From Brachycybe producta (lineage: Eukaryota; Arthropoda; Diplopoda; Playtdesmida; Andrognathidae): 64,000 bases of DNA. Below the pieces are notes generated by a model. It made no database searches. It was not told the DNA's origin and saw only the letters and a list, made by a program, of their open reading frames with translations. A program made the position numbers and the translations under genes. This document shows positions 13,261 to 22,180 of the stretch, piece after piece (position 1 is the stretch's first letter; every line of letters starts with the position of its first letter). The stretch covers positions 310,001 through 374,000 of the forward strand of contig JAUPFP010000053.1 of assembly GCA_036925085.1 (NCBI GenBank), written 5' to 3'.

Positions 13261-15430
13261 TAACAGGTGTATTCTACGTCCATTAGTTCATTTGAAACGA
13301 TTTTTAGAATTTACAAATTCATGAGCAAGCTTAGACCCTTCAATGACGCCCACTTTGAACTGTTGTATTTTTTGAAGCATGCAGTGCACACTGGAATTGA
13401 AGACATCGCTGCATTCCTGATTGTACAAGGAATGCAATGCATTTAACAACTCTATTCTACAAAAAATTAGTAAAAATTTTCAAAAAATGACATTCTTTCA
13501 TGAGTACCCGTGTTGGAAGTTTTTCAAAAAACCGTAAAAAATGAAATAACTGGTGTAACTTATGAAGCATGCAGTGCACACCGGAATTGAAGACCTCCCT
13601 GCATTTCTAAATGTCCTAGAAATGCAATGCATCTAACAGGTGCATTCTACGTCCATTAGTTCATTTGAAACGATTTTTAGAATTTACAAATTCATGAGCA
13701 AGCTTAGACCCTTCAATGACGCCCACTTTGAACTGTTGTATTTTTTGAAGCATGCAGTGCACACTGGAATTGAAGACATTGCTGCATTCCTGATTGTCCA
13801 AGGAATGCAATGCATCTAACAGCTTCATTCTACGTCCATTAGTTCATTTGAAACGATTTTTAGAATTTACAAATCCATGAGCAAGCTTAGACCCTTCAAT
13901 GACGCCCACTTTGAACTGTTGTATTTTTTGAAGCATGCAGTGCACACTGGAATTGAAGACATCGCTGCATTCCTGATTGTACGAGGAATGCAATGCATTT
14001 AACAACTATATTCTACAAAAAATTAGTAAAAATTTTCAAAAAATGACATTCTTTCATGAGTACCCGTGTTGGAAGTTTTTCAAAAAACCGTAAAAAATGA
14101 AATAACTGGTGTAACTTATGAAGCATGCAGTGCACACCGGAATTGAAGACCTCCCTGCATTTCTAAATGTCCTAGAAATGCAATGCATCTAACAGGTGTA
14201 TTCTACGTCCATTAGTTCATTTGAAACGATTTTTAGAATTTACAAATTCATGAGCAAGCTTAGACCCTTCAATGACGCCCACTTTGAACTGTTGTATTTT
14301 TTGAAGCATGCAGTGCACACTGGAATTGAAGACATCGCTGCATTCCTGATTGTACAAGGAATGCAATGCATTTAACAACTCTATTCTACAAAAAATTAGT
14401 AAAAATTTTCAAAAAATGACATTCTTTCATGAGTACCCGTGTTGGAAGTTTTTCAAAAAACCGTAAAAAAATGAAATAACTGGTGTAACTTATGAAGCAT
14501 GCAGTGCACACCGGAATTGAAGACCTCCCTGCATTTCTAAATGTCCTAGAAATGCAATGCATCTAACAGGTGCATTCTACGTCCATTAGTTCATTTGAAA
14601 CGATTTTTAGAATTTACAAATTCATGAGCAAGCTTAGACCCTTCAATGACGCCCACTTTGAACTGTTGTATTTTTTGAAGCATGCAGTGCACACTGGAAT
14701 TGAAGACATCGCTGCATTCCTGATTGTACAAGGAATGCAATGCATTTAACAACTCTATTCTACAAAAAATTAGTAAAAATTGTCAAAAAATGACATTCTT
14801 TCATGAGTACCCGTGTTGGAAGTTTTTCAATAAACGGCAAAAAATGAAATAACTGGTGTAACTTATGAAGCATGCAGTGCACACCGGAATTGAAGACCTC
14901 CCTGCATTTCTGAATGTCCTAGAAACGCAATGCATCTAACAGCTTCATTCTACGTCCATTATTTCATTTGAAACGATTTTTAGAATTTACAAATCCATGA
15001 GCAAGCTTAGACCCTTCAATGACGCCCACTTTGAACTGTTGTATTTTTTGAAGCATGCAGTGCACACTGGAATTGAAGACATCGCTGCATTCCTGATTGT
15101 ACAAGGAATGCAATGCATTTAACAACTATATTCTACAAAAAATTAGTAAAAATTGTCAAAAAATGACATTCTTTCATGAGTACCCATGTTGGAAGTTTTT
15201 CAAAAAACGGCAAAAAATGAAATAACTGGTGTAACTTATGAAGCATGCAGTGCACACCGGAATTGAAGATCTCCCTGCATTTCTGAATGTCCTAGAAATG
15301 CAATGCATCTAACAGCTTCATTCTACGTCCAATAGTTCATTTGAAACGATTTTTAGAATTTACAAATCCATGAGCAAGCTTAGACCCTTCAATGACGCCC
15401 ACTTTGAACTGGTGTAACTTTTGAAGCATG

Positions 15431-15434
15431 CAGT
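15431..15434 (+). repeat. Target-site duplication CAGT, left copy of element 1
   Basis: CAGT directly precedes the TGTAAC start of the 5' LTR; the matching copy follows the 3' LTR. The uninterrupted satellite reads GCATGCAGTGCACACTGG here, with one CAGT. Confidence 0.85.
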
Positions 15435-15573
15435 TGTAACACCCTGTAAATCGTGATCCCACCAAAACCATAGCCTGGGGGGTAAACAACTCTCAACCGT
15501 CCCTCCCTCCTCTCTGACTCACCTTTCTGACTCATGCCCAAGCGGCGGATTGATACATAAAGGACCATGGTCA

Positions 15574-15613
15574 CTTGGACCTGGTACACCTCGCAGGTGT
15601 ACACAGGTCCAAG
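15574..15613 (+). promoter_or_regulatory. Inverted repeat upstream of the LTR TATA box
   Basis: Left arm CTTGGACCTGGTACACCT (15574-15591), three-base loop CGC, right arm AGGTGTACACAGGTCCAAG (15595-15613). The arms pair almost perfectly. Related AAAGGACCATG motifs lie on both sides (about 15560 and 15619). It could be a protein-binding dyad or a hairpin; function is unknown. Confidence 0.8.
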
Positions 15614-15614
15614 G

Positions 15615-15621
15615 TATAAAA
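15615..15621 (+). promoter_or_regulatory. TATA box of the 5' LTR
   Basis: TATAAAA within AAGGTATAAAAGGACC, one base after the inverted repeat. Transcription would start roughly 25-30 bp downstream, placing the U3/R border near 15645. This is inferred from position, not seen. Confidence 0.75.
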
Positions 15622-15753
15622 GGACCATGTTCCTCTTTGTTCCTCAGTTCTTTCCTTTGCCTGTTTTTGCGATACATTCCAAATCATGGGCCTGAGGATT
15701 TCCAGTTAGTATTTTACTATTCACCCTTGTATCTGTACTTCTTACAAGGAATG

Positions 15754-15759
15754 AATAAA
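15754..15759 (+). promoter_or_regulatory. Polyadenylation signal in the 5' LTR
   Basis: AATAAA within AATGAATAAAAGTGTTG, about 135 bp after the TATA box, the spacing expected for a signal in R. In the 3' LTR the same signal (22843-22848) would end the transcript. Confidence 0.75.
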
Positions 15760-16123
15760 AGTGTTGTAACAAGAAGTAGCGTTGTCTCTATGTCTTTATG
15801 TTAATAACTTCTCTTCAGAGGCCGGAGGTTTCATAGGGCAGGAGCTATACGATTCTCAGCAGCTACAACATCTTCTCTAGTCGGAATACCGATGGAGAAG
15901 ATGTATATCAGCATCAACCGGAAGAGAGAGAGATGGCCGCCACTCTCCTGCATCAATTACACCCCCATGCAGAAGAGTGACTACAATCTATCTCCATCCA
16001 GCTCTCTCTACAGCTCGGATCTTCTCTGTGCAGGTGTCATACTGCTCAGAGAAGAAACGAAAAGTAGAAAATGTCATCTAAAGGTTGGTAATAAAATATT
16101 GGTTGATGTCAAAAGCTCACATT

Positions 16124-16140
16124 TGGTGGAGGTGCGGGGT
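16124..16140 (+). other. Primer-binding site, alanine tRNA type
   Basis: TGGTGGAGGTGCGGGG begins two bases after the LTR end. The complement of the 3' end of animal tRNA-Ala is TGGTGGAGGTGCCGGGG, so the match is complete over 12 bases and then lacks one C. The A at the seventh base pairs with U70, the base of the G3:U70 pair that marks tRNA-Ala. Element 2 has the same site. Confidence 0.8.
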
Positions 16141-16230
16141 ATAGCTCCATCTGCCTTCTCCGACCTGTAAACAGAAGCCGTCCTTTGTCCTAAGTTTCGT
16201 GATCGTGCCTCACGATCCTTCGTCCGTCTT

Positions 16231-16514
16231 ATTTATGTAAGAATCACGTGTTGAGAGAGACTGGAGATTACATCAATGGTCGACCGCGTGGCTCCGTTTT
16301 TTTTTGTGTGGCACCTTGTGTTGAGAGAGGCTGGAGATTTCATCAACAGTCGACCACATGGCGCCATTTTTTGTGTAGAACCACGTGTTGAGAGAGACCG
16401 GAGATAACCTCAATGGTCGACCGCGTGGCTCTGTGTTTTATGTTGAACCGTGTGTTGAGAGAGACTCAGTGAATACACACATCACTGGTCGACCGCACGG
16501 TTTTGTCCTTTTGT
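16231..16514 (+). repeat. Leader tandem repeat, about four units of 66-75 bp
   Basis: Each unit runs from a CCACGTGTTGAGAGAGAC-like start to a GTCGACCGCGTGG-like end, followed by a T-rich spacer. CCACG near the start can pair with CGTGG near the end, so each unit can fold into a stem-loop. Element 2 has a related but different set at the same place. Confidence 0.75.
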
Positions 16515-16808
16515 TTATAGAGACACATGTTAAAAAGAACTGCTGCATCGACATCCATCAAGCACGTGGGCAACACCTTGGTAGTAATTTCTTTGGACAC
16601 ATGTGTTTCCGTCCTTGTTTGTGTTTTGTGTTTTATGTTTCCATCATCATCACCTTTGTCCTTCAGTCTTCTTTCAATTTCCAAAAGCTTGTATTTTTTA
16701 TCAAACTTTTAAAGCAATTATTTGATAAATAAATAAGTTTCTTTATATCTTTTTCATGTTTTCGAGAGACATGTGTGTCTCTCATCTCTGTTTCTTCCAT
16801 CCACCTAC

Positions 16809-16854
16809 TAATAGGCCTTTAAAAGATGTGTGTGTCTTTTAAATGTGCCTATTA
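16809..16854 (+). other. Conserved stem-loop in the leader
   Basis: TAATAGGC (16809-16816) pairs with GCCTATTA (16847-16854), and TAAAAGA pairs with TCTTTTA inside. Element 2 keeps the fold at 59872-59917 with altered bases in the inner stem. This suggests an RNA structure. Confidence 0.6.
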
Positions 16855-17110
16855 TCTTCACTCTTCATTTTAATTTTCAAGCAAGTTTTCATCCTAACTC
16901 CAAATCATTGTTGGGGGCTTACAAGCTTAAAAACACTTTTATCTAGCCATGTGTGACTTTCTTGTCCCCCCTTTCTCTTTGTTCTTTATTTTCTCATTGT
17001 GTTTCCCTTGGGACCCTTTATGTCCCAAGTTGTGTTCTTCAATTTCTTCATCATCATCACCTCAATGCAGCCTCATATGAACTTTCTCCATTGGACAACA
17101 TTGAAGCCCG

Positions 17111-17123
17111 GCCGCCATCTTGG
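17111..17123 (+). promoter_or_regulatory. YY1-like motif, leader of element 1
   Basis: GCCGCCATCTTGG matches the known YY1 core (CAAGATGGCGGC on the other strand). Further GCCATCTTG cores are at 17628-17639 (in CCGCCATCTTGG), 18167-18175 and 18216-18224. Binding is not shown by sequence alone. Confidence 0.55.
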
Positions 17124-17476
17124 ATCGACCGGACACTCTTCAAAAAGCGCCAACGGAGCGGTTTTTCGCTCCATGTGAGCACATTGTTGTATCTTCTCTT
17201 CTCTTTTTGTTCTCTTCTCTTTTTCTCTCTGCCAGTGGGCCTGCATTTGCGTGCCCTCTGGTGGAGTTTTTCTTTTTGCTCTTTTCTCTTTTTGTTATCT
17301 CTTTTCTCATCCAGTAGGCCCTGCATTAGCACGCCACCTATGGGATTTTCTTTTCTTTTGTTTTCTCTTCTCTTCTTCTCTTTTTCTATTCATAAGCATG
17401 CTTGGACTGTGTTTTAATCTGTGGACATCCACTTTTTATACATTGTCTTGCATATTTTGGGCACTTGTTTTCTCGT

Positions 17477-17508
17477 GAATTAAATTCAGATTTTTCTGAA
17501 TTTAATTC
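17477..17508 (+). repeat. Perfect 14-bp inverted repeat
   Basis: GAATTAAATTCAGA (17477-17490), loop TTTT, TCTGAATTTAATTC (17495-17508). It lies in the leader part not matched in element 2. Role unknown. Confidence 0.85.
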
Positions 17509-18079
17509 CATTTTTCCTCTAGCCAAATTTACTCTTTATTCTGGTGACATTTCACTTGTGTGGTTATCACACTTGGGTGTCACTTCACTTTCGAAATTCA
17601 GTTCCTCTCACTTCTGTTCATCTGAATCCGCCATCTTGGATTCAGGCTTTTTGTTGTGTTATTGTGTTTCTTCTGTGGAATCCATCATTCTTTAGTGGAT
17701 TCCATCTTCTTTGCTTCTTTGTTCTTTTGGAGAAAATTTCTCTTTTCTTTTTGGATTTTCTCTCTTTTTGTGTTCTTCCTCCTGGTGGTTATCAAATGTC
17801 ACCTGGCGGATTTCATCGTTTCATCAATTTGAACATTTTTGGACATTGCAATAAACTGAACCGGAAGTGGCCACCACAGCGCCACCTACGGACCTCTTCA
17901 TTCTACTCAATATAGTCCCTCACTGGGCACTGACTCTGTCTTTTCTATCCAGAGCCATCCAGCAGTGAGGACACAAAATTTCTACAGTCTGAACATTTCT
18001 TCTGGTTCACCAAGCATTTAGCTTGTTGAACACACTTCCATTTCTACACTGATTTACTTGTATTTTAATAAATCTAAAT

Positions 18080-18117
18080 TAAAACTTTTGACGTGCGGTA
18101 GCCGCACCTAAGTTTTA
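18080..18117 (+). other. Conserved GTGCGG stem-loop, leader of element 1
   Basis: TAAAACTT pairs with AAGTTTTA (18110-18117) and GTGCGG (18093-18098) with CCGCAC (18102-18107). Element 2 has the same fold at 60679-60716 with a changed loop. A second, weaker copy with the GTGCGGGCACC core lies near 18290. Confidence 0.7.
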
Positions 18118-18381
18118 TACTTTTAAAGTAAATCAGCTTTCTTTTCTTGCTTCTTTGGAAAGTTCAGCCATCTTGAACTTCTCCTTTGTTCTTCTTTAAA
18201 AAAAAAAAAAGTTCAGCCATCTTGAACTTTTTGTTCTTTGTGTGTTCTTCACACACACATTCTTAATTCTAGTTTCCAAGTAAAACTAAAAGTGCGGGCA
18301 CCGTGCTCTAGCTTTACTCTTCGTATTGCTTGCCTCTCTTCAGGCAACTGCAATACACTTTAATTTCCGATTCACTTTCCA

Positions 18382-18427
18382 CAGTGCAATTTCGATTGGG
18401 TGGTGTACCACGCTCGAAATTGCATTG
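18382..18427 (+). other. Long stem-loop in the leader
   Basis: CAGTGCAATTTCGA (18382-18395) pairs with TCGAAATTGCATTG (18414-18427) with one G-U pair, and GTGG/CCAC can pair inside the loop. Element 2 has the same structure from about 60976. Confidence 0.7.
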
Positions 18428-18441
18428 TACATCTGCTGTTT

Positions 18442-18536
18442 CTTTATTGAGACTTTTGGAATTCTCATAACCTCCACGTGGTCGCCAAATACCACGTGTC
18501 GAGAGAGATCTTTCTAAAATCTGACACTCAATAAAG
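18442..18536 (+). other. Domain-closing stem near the end of the leader
   Basis: CTTTATTGAG (18442-18451) pairs with CTCAATAAAG (18527-18536) and encloses a CCACGTGG palindrome and a further CCACGTG. Element 2 keeps it at 61037-61131 with a G-U replacement. Confidence 0.65.
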
Positions 18537-18912
18537 AACTCACGACACTACATCAGTTGGGAACCAAAAAAATCGCCACACGCCCAACTGAGGACACAAC
18601 CAATACGATACAACCATCACCACACTAACGGAGTGAACGGCCACTTCGTTATACATGTCACAAGCATAGGTAAACTATCGTTACTCAGTGTATAAGGGTA
18701 CGATAGTGTCGGTTACCGACAAGCACTAAATTACCGGCGCACAGTGACATCACCGACCTACAACTTCACGAACTGAACAAGTCCCATCATACTGGAACCG
18801 AAAAGTATAGCTCAGTGTACTTGAGAACACTCGGAGCTGCACACACCGACTTGGACTTCGTCGGACTCATTCGTCCCCGCACATCTGCACTACACAAGCC
18901 GCACCATCAATC

Positions 18913-20778
18913 ATGGCTGCCTCACACGACCCTACAGAGTCCTTGCCTGATCACCAGGGTTCTCACGAGGATCCATTGGATGCACCTATCACTACTGATG
19001 CAACACCATCGCCACGACCAACTAGGGCCGAGTTTGCTAACCTATCACAACAGGTGGCGACATTAGCAACACGCATAGCCACTTTCATGGCCAAGCGAAA
19101 TACACCAACTCGATCGCCCATGCTCCAACAACAAACCACATGTACTACAACACCCCAACAATCACGAACCAACCAACATCGTAGCGACTCAGACCACTCT
19201 TCACCATGCTCTGTCAGTCACCAAGAGCAGTACGACTCATGCTACGATCGACACTACAGACACACACCAGATCTACGTCATCGATCTGGAGAACGAAACC
19301 TCGACTGGCCCTTTTCTCTGCGAGCTCCTGAGCCCAGGCATCGAAAACATGCCAATGGTCTGCGTTATAAAAATAACGAGCATACAGAACATCTGCACGT
19401 GCACCAGAACTATAACGAATCGCCTGCCAGGGTTCTACCGAGCGGCCACCGCTCTGTTCCTCGTCCACACAGCCGTGACGAGGTAATCCCTCCAGGACCC
19501 GGCGATTACCAATTCTATGACACACCTAATCACTCTAGGCCCGATAAACAGCCTAGCCAGACTGCACCAACTAATTTGGGAAAGTGCTCGATGACAAACA
19601 CCCAGCAAGACACACTACGCATGCTTGACAAGAGCAAGTCGACGTGCTACAACTGCGGAATGCTGGGCCACTTTTCTCGCAAGTGCCAACAACCAAGAAA
19701 GAAGATCCCGATTAAGCAGTTTGGCGAGCAGATCACCGATTATGACACTCGAAAGGAGGTCCCTGACACGGACATCATCACGGAAAACGGAATTGCATAC
19801 GCACTTATTCGTTTGGGGGGACAGGTCCGCCAGGTTCCTCTAGAGACACCAACTCCCACCGTGTCAGCCCCACCTCCTGCAAACACCGATCTTGACAACC
19901 CCAAGGAGGTTCCTGATACGGAAGTTAGTACGAAAGATGGTGTGCAGTATGCACTCATCCGTCTGGGAGGGCAGCTTCATCACATCCCTCTCGAAATAGT
20001 AGCAAAAATGTCCGCATCCCTATCGACATCACCTCCTTCAAGCACCGACAATGATAAAGGCAATAACTTACCTGGATTAGAGCACAACCTGCAAGAATAT
20101 GAACCTGGAAAGTGTTGGGGAATCCAATTTGTCGGTCCCCTTCCAAAATCTACAGAGGGTGTCGAATACCTCCTCATGATGATAGAATTTACCACCAAGT
20201 ACTGTTCTGCACAGGCTGTGCGAAGCCCGACAGCTACAACCCTGATTCGTTTTCTCAAGAGGAACACGAGGCACCCTTTGGGGATACCACAAACTATTGT
20301 TACTAGTCCTGAGGACCCCTTCTCGCAGAGGACCATCCAGGGTTATTTCCACAAACGGGGAATCCAGCATGTCACTGCCGAAAACCATATACCCAAAATG
20401 ACCGAACTGATGAAGAGCTCCAAACAGGCCGTAATCAAAGCACTCAACACCAGCAAAAAGAACTGGCATAATAGTATACACGAAGTTTTGACTGCCCACA
20501 ATTACGCCTTGGACGACTACACAAATGTTTTAAAACACAACAAATTATCTGCCAACATTACATCTGCAATCATCACAGATGTAGACAACAAAACTACTAC
20601 AACTAAGGAACTATTGACTACAAGCCAGCACGAAGATACGTTCGGAAGATTGATTCGAGACACGGTGAACAATGTCCACATCAAGCCAAAACAACTGAGG
20701 ACAGTTGTTCAAGGGTTGGAGGGGGAAGACAAATCCAGCTCCCCACAACAAGAGGAACCTACCTCCTCACCACAATAA
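18913..20778 (+). pseudogene. Gag-derived frame with zinc knuckle and integrase-like region (element 1)
   Basis: A 621-codon frame in a broken retrotransposon. The first ~60 residues (MAASHD...) match the Gag start of element 2, so the same ATG is used. Residues 245-258 are a CX2CX4HX4C zinc knuckle (CYNCGMLGHFSRKC), the nucleic-acid-binding motif of retroelement nucleocapsids. Just after it a ~31-residue module of the type KEVPDT...YALIRLGGQ occurs twice (19753-19845 and 19903-19995); element 2 has it once. From about residue 401 to 530 the frame resembles a retroviral integrase core (FVGPLPKSTEG, then GIPQTIV, GIQH and a later NTSKKNWHNSIHEVL stretch). Capsid, protease and reverse transcriptase parts are not recognised. 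I read this as a reduced fossil product; whether it is expressed is unknown. Confidence 0.75.
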
Positions 20779-21103
20779 ACCAATAACCCTATCAACAACC
20801 CATACAACCTAAATTTTTTCTTTTGGTTGTTTATATCATCACATTGGTCACTTGCTGACACACACCAATATAAACAAACAACAACGTGTGTGACCACAAA
20901 CATTCACACACCCCTGCTCACATTTCACCACTCGAATCTGATTCCAATGGGGAAACTTTCGTACACTGCGTTTGGGGACCAGGTCGTCTGACAACAATAA
21001 CAAACAATAGTGGAAGAACGGCGTTTAATACTCAGAAACCGACACCCCGCGAGCCTCCAATAATAAACAAATTGGGTGGCTTATTGGAGTTCCAGCCAGC
21101 TGC
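20779..21103 (+). other. Intergenic stretch inside element 1
   Basis: A-rich, C-rich sequence between the two long frames. Overlapping short frames continue into the next gene, but nothing in them is recognisable. No regulatory signal stands out. Confidence 0.4.
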
Positions 21104-22180
21104 GTGGAATTATACGATTTCCATGGGACCCTGGAATTTCACACCTCGATGGGGAAGTCGGGAAACACACAAGTATATAGCCAACGCCAGGCTGGTCACC
21201 AGCACTTCGGAAACAATTCTGGAAGAACAAGGATGTCACAGTGCAACGAAACAACGGGAAGCCAGGACGATGCCATCCCTGACCCATCTACTAGGATGGA
21301 CTCGGATGACACGACAACGCAGCAACTCGGCATCGAGGAAGTCGGGGACGACACAGCGCGCGCCGTCGACCTAACGACGTCAACTGCCTCGTCTCGCCAT
21401 ATCGCCGCAGCCTCAGCAAACCCCGTACTAACTTTGCCGCAAGTGACACAACCTTTTCGCATACCAACAGTCACTACCAGGAGACTACCGGTATATCGAC
21501 CGCTTCGTCAGGAAGCACGATGTGAAAGATTGCTAAATAATTGCTGGGCACTCTGGCAACGACAGGTGCGGCCCGCGAACACCTATTACATCGGTCACTA
21601 TGACCTGATGGAGGGATTTCCGCGCCTCTACATACCGGAGGAAGGGCGCTACGTTGTAGGAATGTCATACTACCTGCAACTCTCTATGGCCGTCGTAATT
21701 CCATCCACCTGGTACATCGAAATATACCAGTTTGCCGAGCAGCCCATCACTCCAGCATTGGGCGCCCTTCAGCAGGCTTTCTTTAACAGTCTCCTGGGAG
21801 TCCCACTTAACGGAGCATACAGCATTGCCCGAATGATCGTTTGGAGGACCCGCGCCACTTACCAGGCCGCCATCCTGTGGGATGCCGTTTACGGTGCCCT
21901 CACCGGGCAACCACCGGCCCGACTGGTCACCGCCGACGCCGTTTACGGTGCCCTCACCTGGCAACCACCGGCCCGACTGGTCACCGCCGACGCCACCGTC
22001 CACCGAAGTTTCATGGAAATTCTCCGGGGCTTCGACAACGGATGGATCGTCGCCGCCTGGGAATCCTATCATCCCTGGCTGCGGAGCCACCTCCTCCACT
22101 CACCGTCAGACCCCCTACAAGCACTTCACGGATATGTTTCTGCATGTACATGTGCATGCAATCAACCGACGTGGGTATAG
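21104..22180 (+). CDS. Frame of unknown function near the 3' end of element 1
   Basis: A 358-codon frame between the integrase-like region and the 3' LTR, where envelope or accessory genes sit in some Ty3/Gypsy elements and retroviruses. I do not recognise its product. The first ~110 residues are polar, rich in S, T, Q and D. The middle (about 130-250) is richer in aromatic and aliphatic residues (YYIGHYDLMEGFPRLYIPEE, VGMSYYLQLSMAVVIPSTWY) and looks like a folded domain. Residues 260-295 are two copies of an 18-residue module, DAVYGALTGQPPARLVTA. No signal peptide, clear membrane anchor or cysteine pattern of an envelope is evident. The start codon is uncertain. It may be a lineage-specific protein or captured sequence. 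Confidence 0.45.
   Translation: MELYDFHGTLEFHTSMGKSGNTQVYSQRQAGHQHFGNNSGRTRMSQCNETTGSQDDAIPDPSTRMDSDDTTTQQLGIEEVGDDTARAVDLTTSTASSRHIAAASANPVLTLPQVTQPFRIPTVTTRRLPVYRPLRQEARCERLLNNCWALWQRQVRPANTYYIGHYDLMEGFPRLYIPEEGRYVVGMSYYLQLSMAVVIPSTWYIEIYQFAEQPITPALGALQQAFFNSLLGVPLNGAYSIARMIVWRTRATYQAAILWDAVYGALTGQPPARLVTADAVYGALTWQPPARLVTADATVHRSFMEILRGFDNGWIVAAWESYHPWLRSHLLHSPSDPLQALHGYVSACTCACNQPTWV
21881..21988 (+). repeat. 54-bp tandem duplication within the unknown frame
   Basis: Copy 1 is 21881-21934 and copy 2 is 21935-21988, nearly identical and in frame (18 codons each). The high identity suggests a recent slippage event. Confidence 0.9.

Larger units (their letters stand above)
1..15434. repeat. 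A/B satellite array, left block
   Basis: Uninterrupted tandem satellite. Monomer A starts CATTCTACGTCCATTAG and contains GAGCAAGCTTAGACCC. Monomer B starts CATTCTACAAAAATTAG and contains TGTCAAAAAATGACATTTTT. Both end with a shared segment running from GAAGCATGCAGTGCACAC to AATGCAATGCATCTAACAGC. Measured starts give A about 183 bp (11779 to 11962) and B about 190 bp (11962 to 12152); successive AAGCTT sites at 11464 and 11836 are 372 bp apart. A variant A monomer follows GAAAATAACAGC and reads CATCAATTAGTTCATTTGCAATG. No gene is supported in this stretch. Confidence 0.97.
11051..15434. repeat. A-B dimer domain of the satellite
   Basis: Mostly alternating A and B monomers in a ~372-bp rhythm with occasional A-A steps (for example 13643 to 13826, 183 bp). 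Recurrent local variants include ACAGGTGTATTC near 13260 and 14190, about 930 bp or five monomers apart, but no long HOR is clear. Retrotransposon element 1 interrupts the right end. Confidence 0.8.
15435..16121 (+). repeat. 5' LTR of element 1
   Basis: Starts TGTAACACCCTG and ends AAAAGCTCACA, giving the usual TG/CA ends. It repeats at 22523-23210 with about one difference. It holds a TATA box, a polyadenylation signal about 140 bp further on and a strong inverted repeat just upstream of the TATA box, so U3, R and U5 can be placed roughly. No frame inside it is supported as a gene. Confidence 0.95.
16122..18912 (+). other. Leader of element 1 (about 2.8 kb, non-coding)
   Basis: Lies between the 5' LTR and the gag-type ATG at 18913. 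It holds the primer-binding site, four hairpin-type tandem units, pyrimidine-rich stretches (about 17180-17400), YY1-like motifs and several stem-loops. Short frames here are not conserved with the leader of element 2 and I do not support them as genes. About 430 bp (roughly 17290-17730) has no clear counterpart in element 2. Confidence 0.8.

Noticed and set aside
1-15434. CENP-B box in the satellite
   Set aside because: I looked for the NTTCGNNNNANNCGGGN core on both strands in A and B; the closest stretches (GAAACGATTTTTAG, GTTGGAAGTTTTTC) do not fit.
15892-16170. 92-codon frame in the LTR (MEKMYISINRKRERW...)
   Set aside because: It runs across the LTR end and the primer-binding site and is simply carried along in each LTR copy; no product is recognisable.
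16953-17417. 154-codon frame in the leader of element 1
   Set aside because: Low-complexity F/S/L translation of pyrimidine-rich DNA; not matched by a frame of similar length in element 2.
19214-20499. Minus-strand frames opposite the gag-derived gene
   Set aside because: Shadows of the plus-strand frame, with no independent features.
21104-22180. Envelope glycoprotein for the 3' frame of element 1
   Set aside because: No signal peptide, furin-like site, cysteine pattern or clear membrane anchor; position alone is not enough.
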